Shown piece by piece: positions 26,842 through 34,812 of a stretch of DNA of 64,000 nucleotides. Position 1 is the stretch's first letter. Each line of letters starts with the position of its first letter. Where the stretch lies: assembly GCA_043585095.1 (NCBI GenBank), contig CP121321.1:1798001-1862000 (forward strand), given 5' to 3'. The stretch comes from JANQIO01 sp043585095 (GTDB lineage Bacteria > Pseudomonadota > Gammaproteobacteria > Pseudomonadales > Halieaceae). The position numbers and the translations under genes are program-made. Under the pieces are notes generated by a model. It was not told the origin of the DNA. It saw only the letters and a list, made by a program, of their open reading frames with translations, and ran no database searches.

Positions 26842-27510
26842 TTATCCCTGCCCGATGGCACCCGCTGCCAACAGACCGGATGTCAGCTCGTCAAAGTGGG
26901 ATACCACCAGGTCTGCGTTGGCCGCAAAGGGACTGTCCCCCTCAGGATCGTATAGGCAGGAAACCACGCCAGCGTTGGTAGCCGCCTCAAGGTCATACAG
27001 GTAGTCGCCCACATATAGAATGGCTTCGGGCTGCAGCCCGAAGCCCTCGGCGATACGCAACAGTCCCGTGGGATCGGGTTTGGGCGGCGCATCTTCTCGT
27101 GCCACCAGGACATCATGTGGAATCGCCAGCGCGTTGATGGTTAGCAAGGCCGCCTCCCGGCTATTGCGGGTAAAAATACCGGTGGGAACCCTGGCCCTCG
27201 CCAAGCGTGTGCATAACGATTGTGCCGCAGGCATCCAGGTAGCGTGCCTGGCGCCGTGCATCTCATGCCGGTGAATTACCGCAGACGCCGTCTCGCGGGC
27301 CTCCGGGTCAGCCAGATCTGCGACGAACTCTAATAGCCCTTGTTCTTCAGGACAGCCCGTTTCAGCGCGCATTGCATCAAAATCGAGGCGAGAATCTGCC
27401 AGCGTGCCGTCCAGGTCGAAGACCACTGAGGCGATAGCGCCTAAATCGAGGGCTTTCGTTATCAAAGCGTTTGTCGTCGCGGTCGCTACTGCAAGCGACG
27501 CTGCATGCAT
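26842..27510 (-). CDS. HAD family hydrolase (phosphoglycolate phosphatase-like)
   Basis: Haloacid dehalogenase-fold phosphatase of 222 residues. Motif I is VVFDLDGTLADS with the nucleophilic Asp, motif II is the Thr in GIFTRNSREAA, the lysine is in APPKPDPTGLLRIAE, and motif IV is YVGDYLYDLEAATNAG. A small helical cap lies between motifs I and II. The length suits Gph-like small-molecule phosphatases. The ATG start at 27510 overlaps the end of the thioesterase gene by 25 bases and lacks a well-spaced ribosome site, so either coupled translation or an internal GTG just before VFDLDG is possible. Confidence 0.88.
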   Translation of the reverse strand: MHAASLAVATATTNALITKALDLGAIASVVFDLDGTLADSRLDFDAMRAETGCPEEQGLLEFVADLADPEARETASAVIHRHEMHGARHATWMPAAQSLCTRLARARVPTGIFTRNSREAALLTINALAIPHDVLVAREDAPPKPDPTGLLRIAEGFGLQPEAILYVGDYLYDLEAATNAGVVSCLYDPEGDSPFAANADLVVSHFDELTSGLLAAGAIGQG

Positions 27511-28340
27511 TCCTGCATACAGGTCGCCACCAAGGTACCGTGCTGATCAAAGAATCGACCTCTGGCCAGTCCCCGGGAGCCACCCACCCGTTCGGCGGTC
27601 ACCTCGTACAATAGCCAATCATCAACACGGGCCGGGGCATGGAACCACATGGCGTGATCCAAACTCGCGGTTTGCATGCCTTTGTAGAAGCTTCTACCAC
27701 GAGGCAGCAGCGTTGCATCGACTAAACCGCAGTCTGATATATAGGACAGCAGGGCGGCATGCATACCCGGCGCATCCTCCACCTTGCCGGTAGTCTTCAG
27801 CCAGATGTGTAACGTGCCTTCCCTGGGTACGGGGTTGTGCCAATCCACCGGCTCGACAAATCTCACGTCCCAGTCCAGGCCATCAACAATCTGGAACTCC
27901 GGCCAGAAAAAGTCCTCTTCTATGTTGAGTTCACGCTGACTACGCAGGCTCTCTGGACCTGCCACAGAAGGCATTTCCGGCTCATATTCATCGCCAGCTT
28001 CCGGTGCATGAAATGACATAGAGCTAACCAGGATGACGCGGCCGTTCTGTGATGCGACAACGCGCCTGGAACTGAAGCTACCGCCATCGCGGGCCACTTC
28101 AACGTCGAGGGTCAATGGCACTTTGCCGTCACCTGGACGCAGGAAATAGGCATGTTGTGAATGCACTACCCGGCCTGGATCAACCGTAAGCTGGGCCGCT
28201 CGGATCGCCTGGGCAAGCACCTGCCCGCCATACAGTCTGGGGCCATCCGGGTGGGTATTCTGGGCGGTAAACTGAAGCTCACTGTCACGCTGCAATGACA
28301 GCGTATCTAAAAGAAACTGTAGGGTCTGACGATTGGGCAC
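27486..28340 (-). CDS. tesB: Acyl-CoA thioesterase II
   Basis: Double hot-dog thioesterase of 284 residues that hydrolyses acyl-CoA to free acid and CoA. Conserved features are YGGQVLAQAIRAAQLTV in the first hot-dog, HSQHAYFLRPGD, SFSSRRVVASQNGRVI with the catalytic Ser/Gln context, and in the second hot-dog ASLDHAMWFHAP with the catalytic Asp, then ARGRFFDQHGTLVAT. The full-length match to TesB is clear. Its 3' end overlaps the HAD gene. The gene is divergent from the D-glutamate/5-oxoproline operon, across the 18-bp repeat block. Confidence 0.95.
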   Translation of the reverse strand: MPNRQTLQFLLDTLSLQRDSELQFTAQNTHPDGPRLYGGQVLAQAIRAAQLTVDPGRVVHSQHAYFLRPGDGKVPLTLDVEVARDGGSFSSRRVVASQNGRVILVSSMSFHAPEAGDEYEPEMPSVAGPESLRSQRELNIEEDFFWPEFQIVDGLDWDVRFVEPVDWHNPVPREGTLHIWLKTTGKVEDAPGMHAALLSYISDCGLVDATLLPRGRSFYKGMQTASLDHAMWFHAPARVDDWLLYEVTAERVGGSRGLARGRFFDQHGTLVATCMQECMQRRLQ

Positions 28341-28656
28341 AAGCTGATCCTTGCTGTCCTATGGTACGGCGATAGGTTACTGCTCGCGATGTCCTGATAT
28401 CTCAGCGCATCTCGGGCAATAAGGCGGCGCCATTATGCCCGCCGACCTGTAGAAGCGGAAGAGCAGCTTGGCGAGCTGATGCTCGGCACTCTGCCCATGC
28501 CTTACTCAGGGCTGTCTATTCGCTCAGGGCTGTCTATTCGCTCAGGGCTGTCTATTGGCTCAGGGCTGTCTATTGGCTCAGGGCTGTCTATTCGCTCAGG
28601 GCTGTCTATTGGCTCAGGGCTGTCACGATCGCACGGTGGCGGGTATATTCGTACAA
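28341..28656. other. Intergenic region between tesB and the DUF1445 operon
   Basis: A 316-base divergent gap. The first 160 bases next to tesB hold no gene I can support and should contain the tesB promoter. The rest is dominated by the 18-bp tandem repeat at 28505-28624. The repeat length is a multiple of three, so all frames across it stay open, but the deduced peptides are only monotonous repeats. No terminator or tRNA is seen. Confidence 0.8.
28505..28624. repeat. 18-bp tandem repeat, six full units and one partial
   Basis: Units begin at 28505, 28523, 28541, 28559, 28577, 28595, with a 12-base partial unit at 28613. The consensus is CTCAGGGCTGTCTATTSG, and the only variation is the penultimate base: C, C, G, G, C, G. 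The array ends about 32 bases before the DUF1445 start codon, where promoter and leader would be expected. Such perfect copies point to recent expansion; a role as repeated regulator site or a phase-variable spacer is possible but unproven. Confidence 0.95.
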
Positions 28657-29436
28657 ATGACAATAGCAGCAGCACAAACCATCCGCGCGCGCGCACGCTC
28701 CGGTGAGCATACCGGGAATACGTCCGGACTGGCTCCCGGGCAGGTGCAGTGCAATGTGGTCATACTGCCGGCGGATTGGGCGGCAGACTTCCAACGTTTT
28801 TGCCAGCGTAACCCAAAGCCTTGCCCGCTTATCGCTATGGGAGCGCCGGGTGAGCCAGGGCTTCCCGAATTGGGCGATATTGATATTCGCAGTGACCTGC
28901 CGAGTTACCGAGTCTTCAAGGACGGTGTTTTGCAGGCTGAATGTCAAGACATCAGCGACCTTTGGCGAGACGATCTGGTCAGCTTTGCGCTGGGATGCTC
29001 CTTTAGCTTTGAGGAGGCACTTATTGCAGACGGTTTGGACGTGCGCAACGTTAGTGAGGGCGCCAATGTACCGATGTACCGCAGCTCCATACCCTGTCTT
29101 TCAGCCGGACCGTTCAGCGGGAACATGGTAGTTAGCATGCGGCCTTTCCGGCCAGCCGATGCGATCCGCGCAGTGCAGATTTGCACGCGCTTCCCATCGG
29201 TTCATGGCGCACCGGTGCACATCGGCTTCCCGGAGCATATTGGCATAATGGATCTGCAGCGTCCGGACTACGGTGACCCAGTGACTATTGGGGAAGATGA
29301 ATTACCGGTGTTCTGGGCCTGCGGCGTCACGCCGCAAGTGGCCCTGGAAAATGCTCGGCCGCCACTGTGCATCACCCACAGCCCCGGTTGCATGCTGGTT
29401 ACCGACCTACCCAATAGCAAACTCGCCATTTTGTAA
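28657..29436 (+). CDS. DUF1445 family protein (putative hydro-lyase / D-glutamate cyclase N-domain family)
   Basis: Protein of 259 residues. Recognised by the family pattern SGLAPGQVQCNVVILPADWA followed by FCQRNPKPCPL, later RDDLVSFALGCSFSFEEAL and PVFWACGVTPQVAL with THSPGCMLVTDL. This is DUF1445 (YcsI in Bacillus), the same domain as the N-terminal part of human mitochondrial D-glutamate cyclase. Bacterial members often sit beside 5-oxoprolinase genes, as here. Start ATG 28657 is chosen because family homology begins soon after; the frame stays open upstream through the 18-bp repeat but that part is repetitive and unconserved. The ribosome site is weak. No direct assay exists that I can cite for this bacterial clade. 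Confidence 0.9.
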   Translation: MTIAAAQTIRARARSGEHTGNTSGLAPGQVQCNVVILPADWAADFQRFCQRNPKPCPLIAMGAPGEPGLPELGDIDIRSDLPSYRVFKDGVLQAECQDISDLWRDDLVSFALGCSFSFEEALIADGLDVRNVSEGANVPMYRSSIPCLSAGPFSGNMVVSMRPFRPADAIRAVQICTRFPSVHGAPVHIGFPEHIGIMDLQRPDYGDPVTIGEDELPVFWACGVTPQVALENARPPLCITHSPGCMLVTDLPNSKLAIL

Positions 29437-29476
29437 GCCGCTACAGCCGATTTTATTACAGGGAATACCTTAAGAC

Positions 29477-30274
29477 ATGACACGCTTGCTGCTGAACTGC
29501 GACCTTGGGGAAAGCTTTGGTTCCTGGAAGATGGGCATGGACGCCGAGGTCATGCCGCATATCGATCAGGCCAATATCGCCACCGGCTTTCACGGCGGTG
29601 ACCCCCGGGTAATACAGCAGACGCTGGCACTGGCAGCGTCCCACGGCGTAAGCATTGGTGCACACCCTGCCTATCCAGATTTACAGGGCTTTGGGCGTCG
29701 CTCCATGGCCTGCTCAAAGGACGAGATCATTGCCGACTTGCATTATCAAATCGCTGCGCTTGACGGCATGGCCGCGGTCGCCGGCCTGGCGCTCGCTTAC
29801 GTTAAACCCCACGGCGCACTCTACAACGACATGATGGCGAAGGAAGACGTTCGCGACTCGATTATGGCCGCAATGGCTACTTATCACCGGGCGCTGCCAT
29901 TAATGCTCCAGGCGACACCACACTCCGATCAACATCGCGATGAGGCGAAACGCCACGGCATTCAGATCATCCTGGAGGCCTTCGCAGACCGGTGCTACAA
30001 CGATAATGGTCAGCTGGTGTCCCGTCGCGTCACCGGCGCTGTGCATTCGCGGGAGCGCATGTTGGAACAGGTGGAGCAACTGTGCCTGCATGGCAGCGTT
30101 GCCACAGACACTGGCAAGACACTACCTATTGCCGCGGATTCACTTTGCGTACACGGAGACAACGCTGAGGGAATTGCCGCCATACGCGAGATCCGCGCAT
30201 TGGTAGAACGCAGTGAGAACCAGGCCGGTGCGGGTTACAGCAAGGCGACTCAAAACAAAGAGGAGGCACGTTAA
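29477..30274 (+). CDS. pxpA: 5-oxoprolinase subunit A (LamB/YcsF family)
   Basis: LamB/YcsF family protein of 265 residues. LNCDLGESFGSWKMGMDAEV and MPHIDQANIATGFHGGDP at the N-terminus and AYVKPHGALYNDMM in the middle are family hallmarks, with HGDNAEGI near the end. PxpA with PxpB and PxpC forms the prokaryotic ATP-dependent 5-oxoprolinase that opens 5-oxoproline to glutamate. The insert near residue 138 (TPHSDQHRDEAKRHGI) is normal for the family. It follows the DUF1445 gene by about 40 bases and precedes pxpB by 3 bases, so all are likely on one message. Confidence 0.95.
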   Translation: MTRLLLNCDLGESFGSWKMGMDAEVMPHIDQANIATGFHGGDPRVIQQTLALAASHGVSIGAHPAYPDLQGFGRRSMACSKDEIIADLHYQIAALDGMAAVAGLALAYVKPHGALYNDMMAKEDVRDSIMAAMATYHRALPLMLQATPHSDQHRDEAKRHGIQIILEAFADRCYNDNGQLVSRRVTGAVHSRERMLEQVEQLCLHGSVATDTGKTLPIAADSLCVHGDNAEGIAAIREIRALVERSENQAGAGYSKATQNKEEAR

Positions 30275-30277
30275 CGG

Positions 30278-30985
30278 ATGTCCGAGCAAGCCAGCTCAGA
30301 ACCACGACTCGACATAGTCAGCGCAGGCGAAGACGCCTTTATCGTCTACTTCGGCGACACACCAGATGCTGCCTTATCAGCCCGCGTGCACGCCGCTACC
30401 GAGGCGTTGCGCGACGCTCTGGGCAAAGACCTGATTGACCTGATCCCCTCCTATGCCTCGATTCTGGTTATTTACAACATGTTGCGCTGCGATCACCTGT
30501 CTGCGCAGCAGCGGGCACGCGTTGCACTTGAGCAGTTCGAGGAGCAGGCAACGTCAGATAGTCGACTCGTCACGCTGCCGGTCTATTACGGTTCAGACGT
30601 CGGCCCGGAACTGGAAAGCATAGCGCGACAATCTGCCATGACGGCCGATGAAGTTATCGCTCTGCACAGCGGCACAGAGTACCGGGTCTATGCCATCGGC
30701 TTTGCACCCGGATTTGCCTATCTCGGCCAGGTCGACAAACGCATTGCCGCACCACGCCTGGCCACGCCAAGGCAATCTGTTCCTCGCGGCGCAGTCGCTA
30801 TCGCGGATCAACAAACTGCCGTTTACCCCGCCGTCTCGCCAGGGGGCTGGAATCTTATTGGGCGTTGCCCGGTGCGTATGTTCGATCCCAGTGCCGAGCC
30901 TACAATGCCTGTCTCGGTTGGCGACAGGGTGTGCTTTACGCCTATCACCCGCGATGAGTTTCTCGCCCAGGGCGGTGAGCTATGA
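30278..30985 (+). CDS. pxpB: 5-oxoprolinase subunit B (KipI family)
   Basis: KipI-like allophanate-hydrolase subunit 1 homologue of 235 residues. Visible are the start AGEDAFIVYFGD, IPSYASILVIYN, LPVYYGSDVGPELE, and the strongly conserved YAIGFAPGFAYLGQVD and PRQSVPRGAVAIADQQTAVYP, followed by GGWNLIGRCPVRMFD. It partners with PxpC to activate 5-oxoproline with ATP. GAGGAGG upstream of the ATG lies inside the end of pxpA. The stop overlaps the start of pxpC by 4 bases (ATGA), consistent with 1:1 synthesis. Confidence 0.95.
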   Translation: MSEQASSEPRLDIVSAGEDAFIVYFGDTPDAALSARVHAATEALRDALGKDLIDLIPSYASILVIYNMLRCDHLSAQQRARVALEQFEEQATSDSRLVTLPVYYGSDVGPELESIARQSAMTADEVIALHSGTEYRVYAIGFAPGFAYLGQVDKRIAAPRLATPRQSVPRGAVAIADQQTAVYPAVSPGGWNLIGRCPVRMFDPSAEPTMPVSVGDRVCFTPITRDEFLAQGGEL

Positions 30986-31923
30986 ACGGTTTAGTCGTGT
31001 TATCGCCCGGCATGCTCAGCCTGCTGCAAGATGGCGGCCGCTATGGGCATCACGGTATTGGTCTCACCACAGGCGGCCCCCTGGACCGGCTGGCCATGAG
31101 TTGGGCAAACCGGATACTGGGTAATTCCCCTGAGGTAACGGCAATTGAAGCGAGCTTTGGCGGCCTCAAGCTGGAATCCCAGGTGCAAACCCGAATCTGT
31201 GTCACCGGCGGAGACCAGCCCCTGAGCATTAATGGTCACGCCTGCGATACCTGGCGTAGCTACTGCATCGCTCCTGGCGATCGTATTGAACTCGGCTTTG
31301 CCAGAAAATTCTGCCGTAGCTATCTTGCGGTAGCCGGGGGGTTCCAGATTGCCAAACAATTTGGCAGCGCCTCCACAGTAGTGCGAGAAGGCATTGGCGG
31401 ACTAAATGGCGGCAAACTGGCGCGGGCAGACGTGCTGCCGGTGACGCCGGAGCACAGCACCGAGTGTGCAACCCTGCCGGAGGCGGAACGCCCGCAGTAC
31501 AGCCAATCTGTCAGGCTTCGGCTGATTCCTGGCTACCAGATAGAGCACTTTAGCCGATTGCAGCAGCAGCGCTTTTTCCATAACGACTACCTGGTTACAG
31601 AAAGGGCCGATCGCATGGGCTATCGACTGGAGGGTCCAACCATAAGCTGCAACCTGAGCGGAATGCTGTCGGAAGGTATCTGCATGGGTGCCGTGCAGAT
31701 TCCAGCGGACGGCCAGCCCATCGTGCTGCTGCGCGATCGACAGACTATAGGTGGCTATCCCAAAATCGGCTCGGTGCTGTCAATGGACTGCGCAATGCTG
31801 GCACAGCAGATGCCGGGAGCTCGAATTCGGTTTGAAGCTATTTCAACCCACGAAGCCGATAACGCTTTCAATCTGGCCCACAGCCAGTACCACCGACAGG
31901 AGCCACAGCCGCTTGGCGACTAA
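30982..31923 (+). CDS. pxpC: 5-oxoprolinase subunit C (KipA family)
   Basis: Biotin-dependent-carboxylase-like/KipA family protein of 313 residues. Conserved features are SPGMLSLLQDGGRYGHHGIGLTTGGPLD at the N-terminus (split as SLLQDGGRYGHHGIG and TTGGPLDRLAMSWANRILGN), SYLAVAGGF in the middle, and the C-terminal SEGICMGAVQIPADGQPI and DRQTIGGYPKIGSV. With PxpB it forms the ATP-using part of 5-oxoprolinase. The last ten bases overlap the proposed TTG start of the DUF4392 gene. Confidence 0.95.
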   Translation: MNGLVVLSPGMLSLLQDGGRYGHHGIGLTTGGPLDRLAMSWANRILGNSPEVTAIEASFGGLKLESQVQTRICVTGGDQPLSINGHACDTWRSYCIAPGDRIELGFARKFCRSYLAVAGGFQIAKQFGSASTVVREGIGGLNGGKLARADVLPVTPEHSTECATLPEAERPQYSQSVRLRLIPGYQIEHFSRLQQQRFFHNDYLVTERADRMGYRLEGPTISCNLSGMLSEGICMGAVQIPADGQPIVLLRDRQTIGGYPKIGSVLSMDCAMLAQQMPGARIRFEAISTHEADNAFNLAHSQYHRQEPQPLGD

Positions 31924-32851
31924 GAAACCCTATTCTGACTATCCTGACGATGCCCGGGCCATAAGCGAGGCCGTAGAGGCCCTGCTGGTGTCGCGCAACC
32001 CCAGAGGCATGGCGCGCGTCGGCAAGGCGCTCGCGCCTGGCTATTATCTGCGCGCCGCCACAACGTTGGCCTCCGTCAAAGGAACCGTGCTCATCGGCAC
32101 TGGATTTCCCGTTAACGATACCTACGAGACCGACGGTCCCGCCGGCGCATTGGCGCTGTACGATTGCCTGCAAAAATTGGGGGCGCAGCCGGTCATTGTT
32201 TGCGGCTCCCCCCTCGCGCAGCGCTTGGCCGAAGGCTTCCGCGTACACGATATCGCCGTGGGAAATCGTAGCGGGCGACTGAGCGGGCAAGAACATGCTT
32301 CCGTGCGACTGCGCGATGGCAGGCGCGAAGGCGACCCAGAAATCAGCAGCCGGCGTGCGCTTGAATCTTTTGCGCCGACGGCAGTGATTAGCATCGAGCG
32401 CCCTGGGCTAAACGCTGACGGCCGATATACGAACATGCGCGGTGAAGACATCACCGATCGCTGCGCTTGCTTCGACTACTTCATAGAATTTGCTGACTGC
32501 CCCACAATTGGTATTGGCGATGGCGGTAACGAAATCGGGATGGGGAATGTGCAGGAAGCCGTCGCTGACCTATCGATCATTCCCAGCGTGACCCGCTGCG
32601 ATGAATTACTTGTCGCAGACGTGTCTAACTGGGGTGCCTATGGTTTGATCGCGATGCTGGGATATATTTCCGGACAAGACTTACTCGGTAGCTTATCGCC
32701 GCGCGATTACCTGGAATTTTTGAAGCTTCGAGGAAGCGTTGATGGCGTTACCCGAGAAAACACTGCTACCGAGGATGGGTTCGATGCCGAGGTGGGCGAA
32801 GCTGTTGTAGCGGCGCTGCGAGAGATTACAGGCTATGGAGAATCTGAATGA
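31913..32851 (+). CDS. DUF4392 family protein (D-glutamate cyclase C-domain family)
   Basis: Protein of 312 residues. LIGTGFPVNDTYETDGPAGA, AVISIERPGLNADGRYTNM, and TIGIGDGGNEIGMGNV are strong signatures of DUF4392, the C-terminal catalytic-like half of mitochondrial D-glutamate cyclase, which makes 5-oxo-D-proline from D-glutamate. Here the two halves of that enzyme are encoded separately, flanking pxpABC. No ATG fits; TTG at 31913, with AGGAG ten bases upstream inside pxpC, is the best start and overlaps pxpC by 11 bases. The stop overlaps the aminotransferase start (ATGA). Enzymatic activity of the free domain is inferred from the animal fusion. Confidence 0.88.
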   Translation: MATKKPYSDYPDDARAISEAVEALLVSRNPRGMARVGKALAPGYYLRAATTLASVKGTVLIGTGFPVNDTYETDGPAGALALYDCLQKLGAQPVIVCGSPLAQRLAEGFRVHDIAVGNRSGRLSGQEHASVRLRDGRREGDPEISSRRALESFAPTAVISIERPGLNADGRYTNMRGEDITDRCACFDYFIEFADCPTIGIGDGGNEIGMGNVQEAVADLSIIPSVTRCDELLVADVSNWGAYGLIAMLGYISGQDLLGSLSPRDYLEFLKLRGSVDGVTRENTATEDGFDAEVGEAVVAALREITGYGESE

Positions 32852-33705
32852 CAATCGCCTACTTACATAACGAGTTTTTGCCGCTCGAAGAAGCCAGGAT
32901 TTCCCCGATGGATCGGGGCTTTCTTTTTGGTGACGGTATCTACGAAGTCATCCCCTCCCACGGCGGCAAGATGGTCGGCTTTGACGCTCACATCAAACGC
33001 ATGCGAGACGGGCTACAGGCCATCGACATCGCTCTGGACTGGTCAGACGAGCAGTGGAAATCCCTTTGTGAGCGACTTATGGATGAAAATGGCGGCGGCA
33101 GCCTGGGCGTGTATCTGCACGTCAGCCGCGGAGCCGATGTGCGCCGCTTCCACGGCTACCCCAAGGACGTCGAGCCCACCGTGTTTGCCTTTGCCTTTCA
33201 GATCGCCCCTGCTCCAGTTCCCGACCGGGAAACAGCGAGCAGCTTTTCAGTGCGCACCTCTCAGGACATGCGTTGGAAGCGCTGCAACATCAAATCCACC
33301 GCCTTACTTGGCAACGTCATGCACTTTAACCAGAGCTATGAGGGTGGCAACAACGAGACCATTCTCTATAACGATAAAGGCGAAGTCACCGAGGCCAGTG
33401 CCTGCAATGTGTTTATCGTAAACGACGGGGTGATCGCCACACCCCACTCGGATTTCCAGATACTGCCTGGCATTACGCGCCTGCTGCTACTGGACATACT
33501 GCGCGCAGACGGAAGTATCCCCGTCGAAGAGCGCACCGTTAGCGTCAGCGAATTGCAGCAAGCTGATGAAATCTGGCTAACCAGTTCAACCAAAGAGATT
33601 GCTCCGGTGGTAATGGTCGATGGTATGGCGGTCGGCGACGGGCTCGTAGGACCAATCTGGGAGCGCGCGCAGCAGTTGTTTACCGAGTTCAAGTACAACT
33701 ACTGA
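32848..33705 (+). CDS. dat: D-amino-acid aminotransferase (class IV, PLP)
   Basis: Fold-type IV aminotransferase of 285 residues. DRGFLFGDGIYEVIPSHGG near the N-terminus, the PLP lysine in RCNIKSTALLGNV, the phosphate-cup sequence TEASACNVFIV, and PGITRLLLLDI are typical of D-alanine transaminase. YLHVSRGADVRRFHGYP in the small domain fits Dat better than branched-chain or ADC-lyase relatives. Expected reaction: D-alanine (or another D-amino acid) plus 2-oxoglutarate to pyruvate plus D-glutamate. It overlaps both neighbours, and the product D-glutamate is the substrate expected for the cyclase-family proteins in the same operon. Confidence 0.92.
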   Translation: MTIAYLHNEFLPLEEARISPMDRGFLFGDGIYEVIPSHGGKMVGFDAHIKRMRDGLQAIDIALDWSDEQWKSLCERLMDENGGGSLGVYLHVSRGADVRRFHGYPKDVEPTVFAFAFQIAPAPVPDRETASSFSVRTSQDMRWKRCNIKSTALLGNVMHFNQSYEGGNNETILYNDKGEVTEASACNVFIVNDGVIATPHSDFQILPGITRLLLLDILRADGSIPVEERTVSVSELQQADEIWLTSSTKEIAPVVMVDGMAVGDGLVGPIWERAQQLFTEFKYNY

Positions 33706-34796
33706 TGCCGCGCCCTACCCGAGCGATAATCGATCTTGCGGCATTGCGCCACAATGCAGATCTCGCTCAAAAACTTTGCGCCCAGGGCAAGCTCATGCCC
33801 GTCATTAAGGCCAACGCCTACGGTCACGGCGCAGTAGAAGTCGCGCGGGTTTTGGAATCACGATGTCCGGCACTGGCGGTTGCCTGCTGTGACGAGGCCG
33901 TAACGCTTCGAGATGCCGGCATCACCAGGCCTATCATGCTGCTGGAGGGAATCTTCACGCGTGAGGAGCTGCAAATAGCCAGTCATCACGGCTTCTGGAT
34001 AATGCTGCACAGTGACCAGCAACTGCAGCTGCTAGAAATCACGCCGCTCCCAAAACCCGTGCGCTGCTGGATCAAGCTCGACACCGGCATGCATCGGCTG
34101 GGCTTCCGCACGGATCAGGCAGCTGATTTACTGCAGCGCGTGCAGGCCTGCGACAACACCGAGGGAGAAGTGGTACTAGCTACGCATCTGGCCTGCGCAG
34201 ATGAGCCAGGCAATCCACTCACCCAGGATCAACTCACCGAGTTCGCCCTGCACACCGGGGCGCTAAAAGCGCCCTGTAGCATTGCCAATTCACCAGGCTT
34301 ACTCGCCTGGCCAACGTCGCGCCGCGACTGGAACCGGCCAGGGGTCATGCTCTACGGGCAGTCGCCTTTTAAGGAGCATCATGGCGTTGCCGACCAACTG
34401 CTTCCCGTTATGACGCTGCGCTCCGCGGTGATGGCGTTGCGTGATATTCCTGCGGGCGACGGCGTGGGGTACGGCGGTAGCTGGGTCGCCCAGCGTCCCA
34501 GCCGCATCGCCACGGTACCAATAGGCTACGGAGATGGCTATCCGCGCGCGGCCAAAAGTGGCACGCCTGTGCTAGTCAACGGTCAGCGTGTGCCGCTAGT
34601 GGGACGTGTATCGATGGATATGATCACAGTAGACGTCACCGACTTAGCCGAAACGAAGCTCGGTGACAGCGTCACTTTATGGGGCGACAAGCTGACCGCA
34701 AATGACATCGCACAGCATACTGGCACGATCAGTTACGAAATCACCACGCGCCTGCTGCCTCGCGTACCACGTGAGTATATAGGCGACAGGGAGTGA
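33705..34796 (+). CDS. alr: Alanine racemase
   Basis: Fold-type III PLP racemase of 363 residues. The PLP lysine is in PVIKANAYGHGAVEVARVL, the second catalytic residue Tyr is in DGVGYGGSWVA, and the active site is completed by RVSMDMITVDVTDL. KLDTGMHRLGF and the closing YEITTRLLPRVPREY are also standard. It interconverts L- and D-alanine, normally for peptidoglycan. Here it is the last gene of the D-glutamate/5-oxoproline operon and starts on the last base of dat, which suggests that it supplies or recycles D-alanine for that pathway; whether it is the only alr of the genome is not known. Confidence 0.93.
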   Translation: MPRPTRAIIDLAALRHNADLAQKLCAQGKLMPVIKANAYGHGAVEVARVLESRCPALAVACCDEAVTLRDAGITRPIMLLEGIFTREELQIASHHGFWIMLHSDQQLQLLEITPLPKPVRCWIKLDTGMHRLGFRTDQAADLLQRVQACDNTEGEVVLATHLACADEPGNPLTQDQLTEFALHTGALKAPCSIANSPGLLAWPTSRRDWNRPGVMLYGQSPFKEHHGVADQLLPVMTLRSAVMALRDIPAGDGVGYGGSWVAQRPSRIATVPIGYGDGYPRAAKSGTPVLVNGQRVPLVGRVSMDMITVDVTDLAETKLGDSVTLWGDKLTANDIAQHTGTISYEITTRLLPRVPREYIGDRE

Positions 34797-34812
34797 GGCC
34801 GACCAAGCTCCC

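Noticed and set aside
28505..28624. CRISPR-like array
   Set aside because: The units are directly adjacent with no spacers between them and there are no cas genes, so this is a simple tandem repeat.
28555..28656. N-terminal extension of the DUF1445 protein through the repeats
   Set aside because: Would add about 34 residues of Ala-Gln-Gly-Cys-Leu repeats; family similarity begins after the ATG at 28657.
28502..28696. Minus-strand frame with repeated Ile-Asp-Ser-Pro-Glu units across the 18-bp array
   Set aside because: Open only because an 18-bp repeat never shifts frame; no ribosome site and no unique sequence around it.
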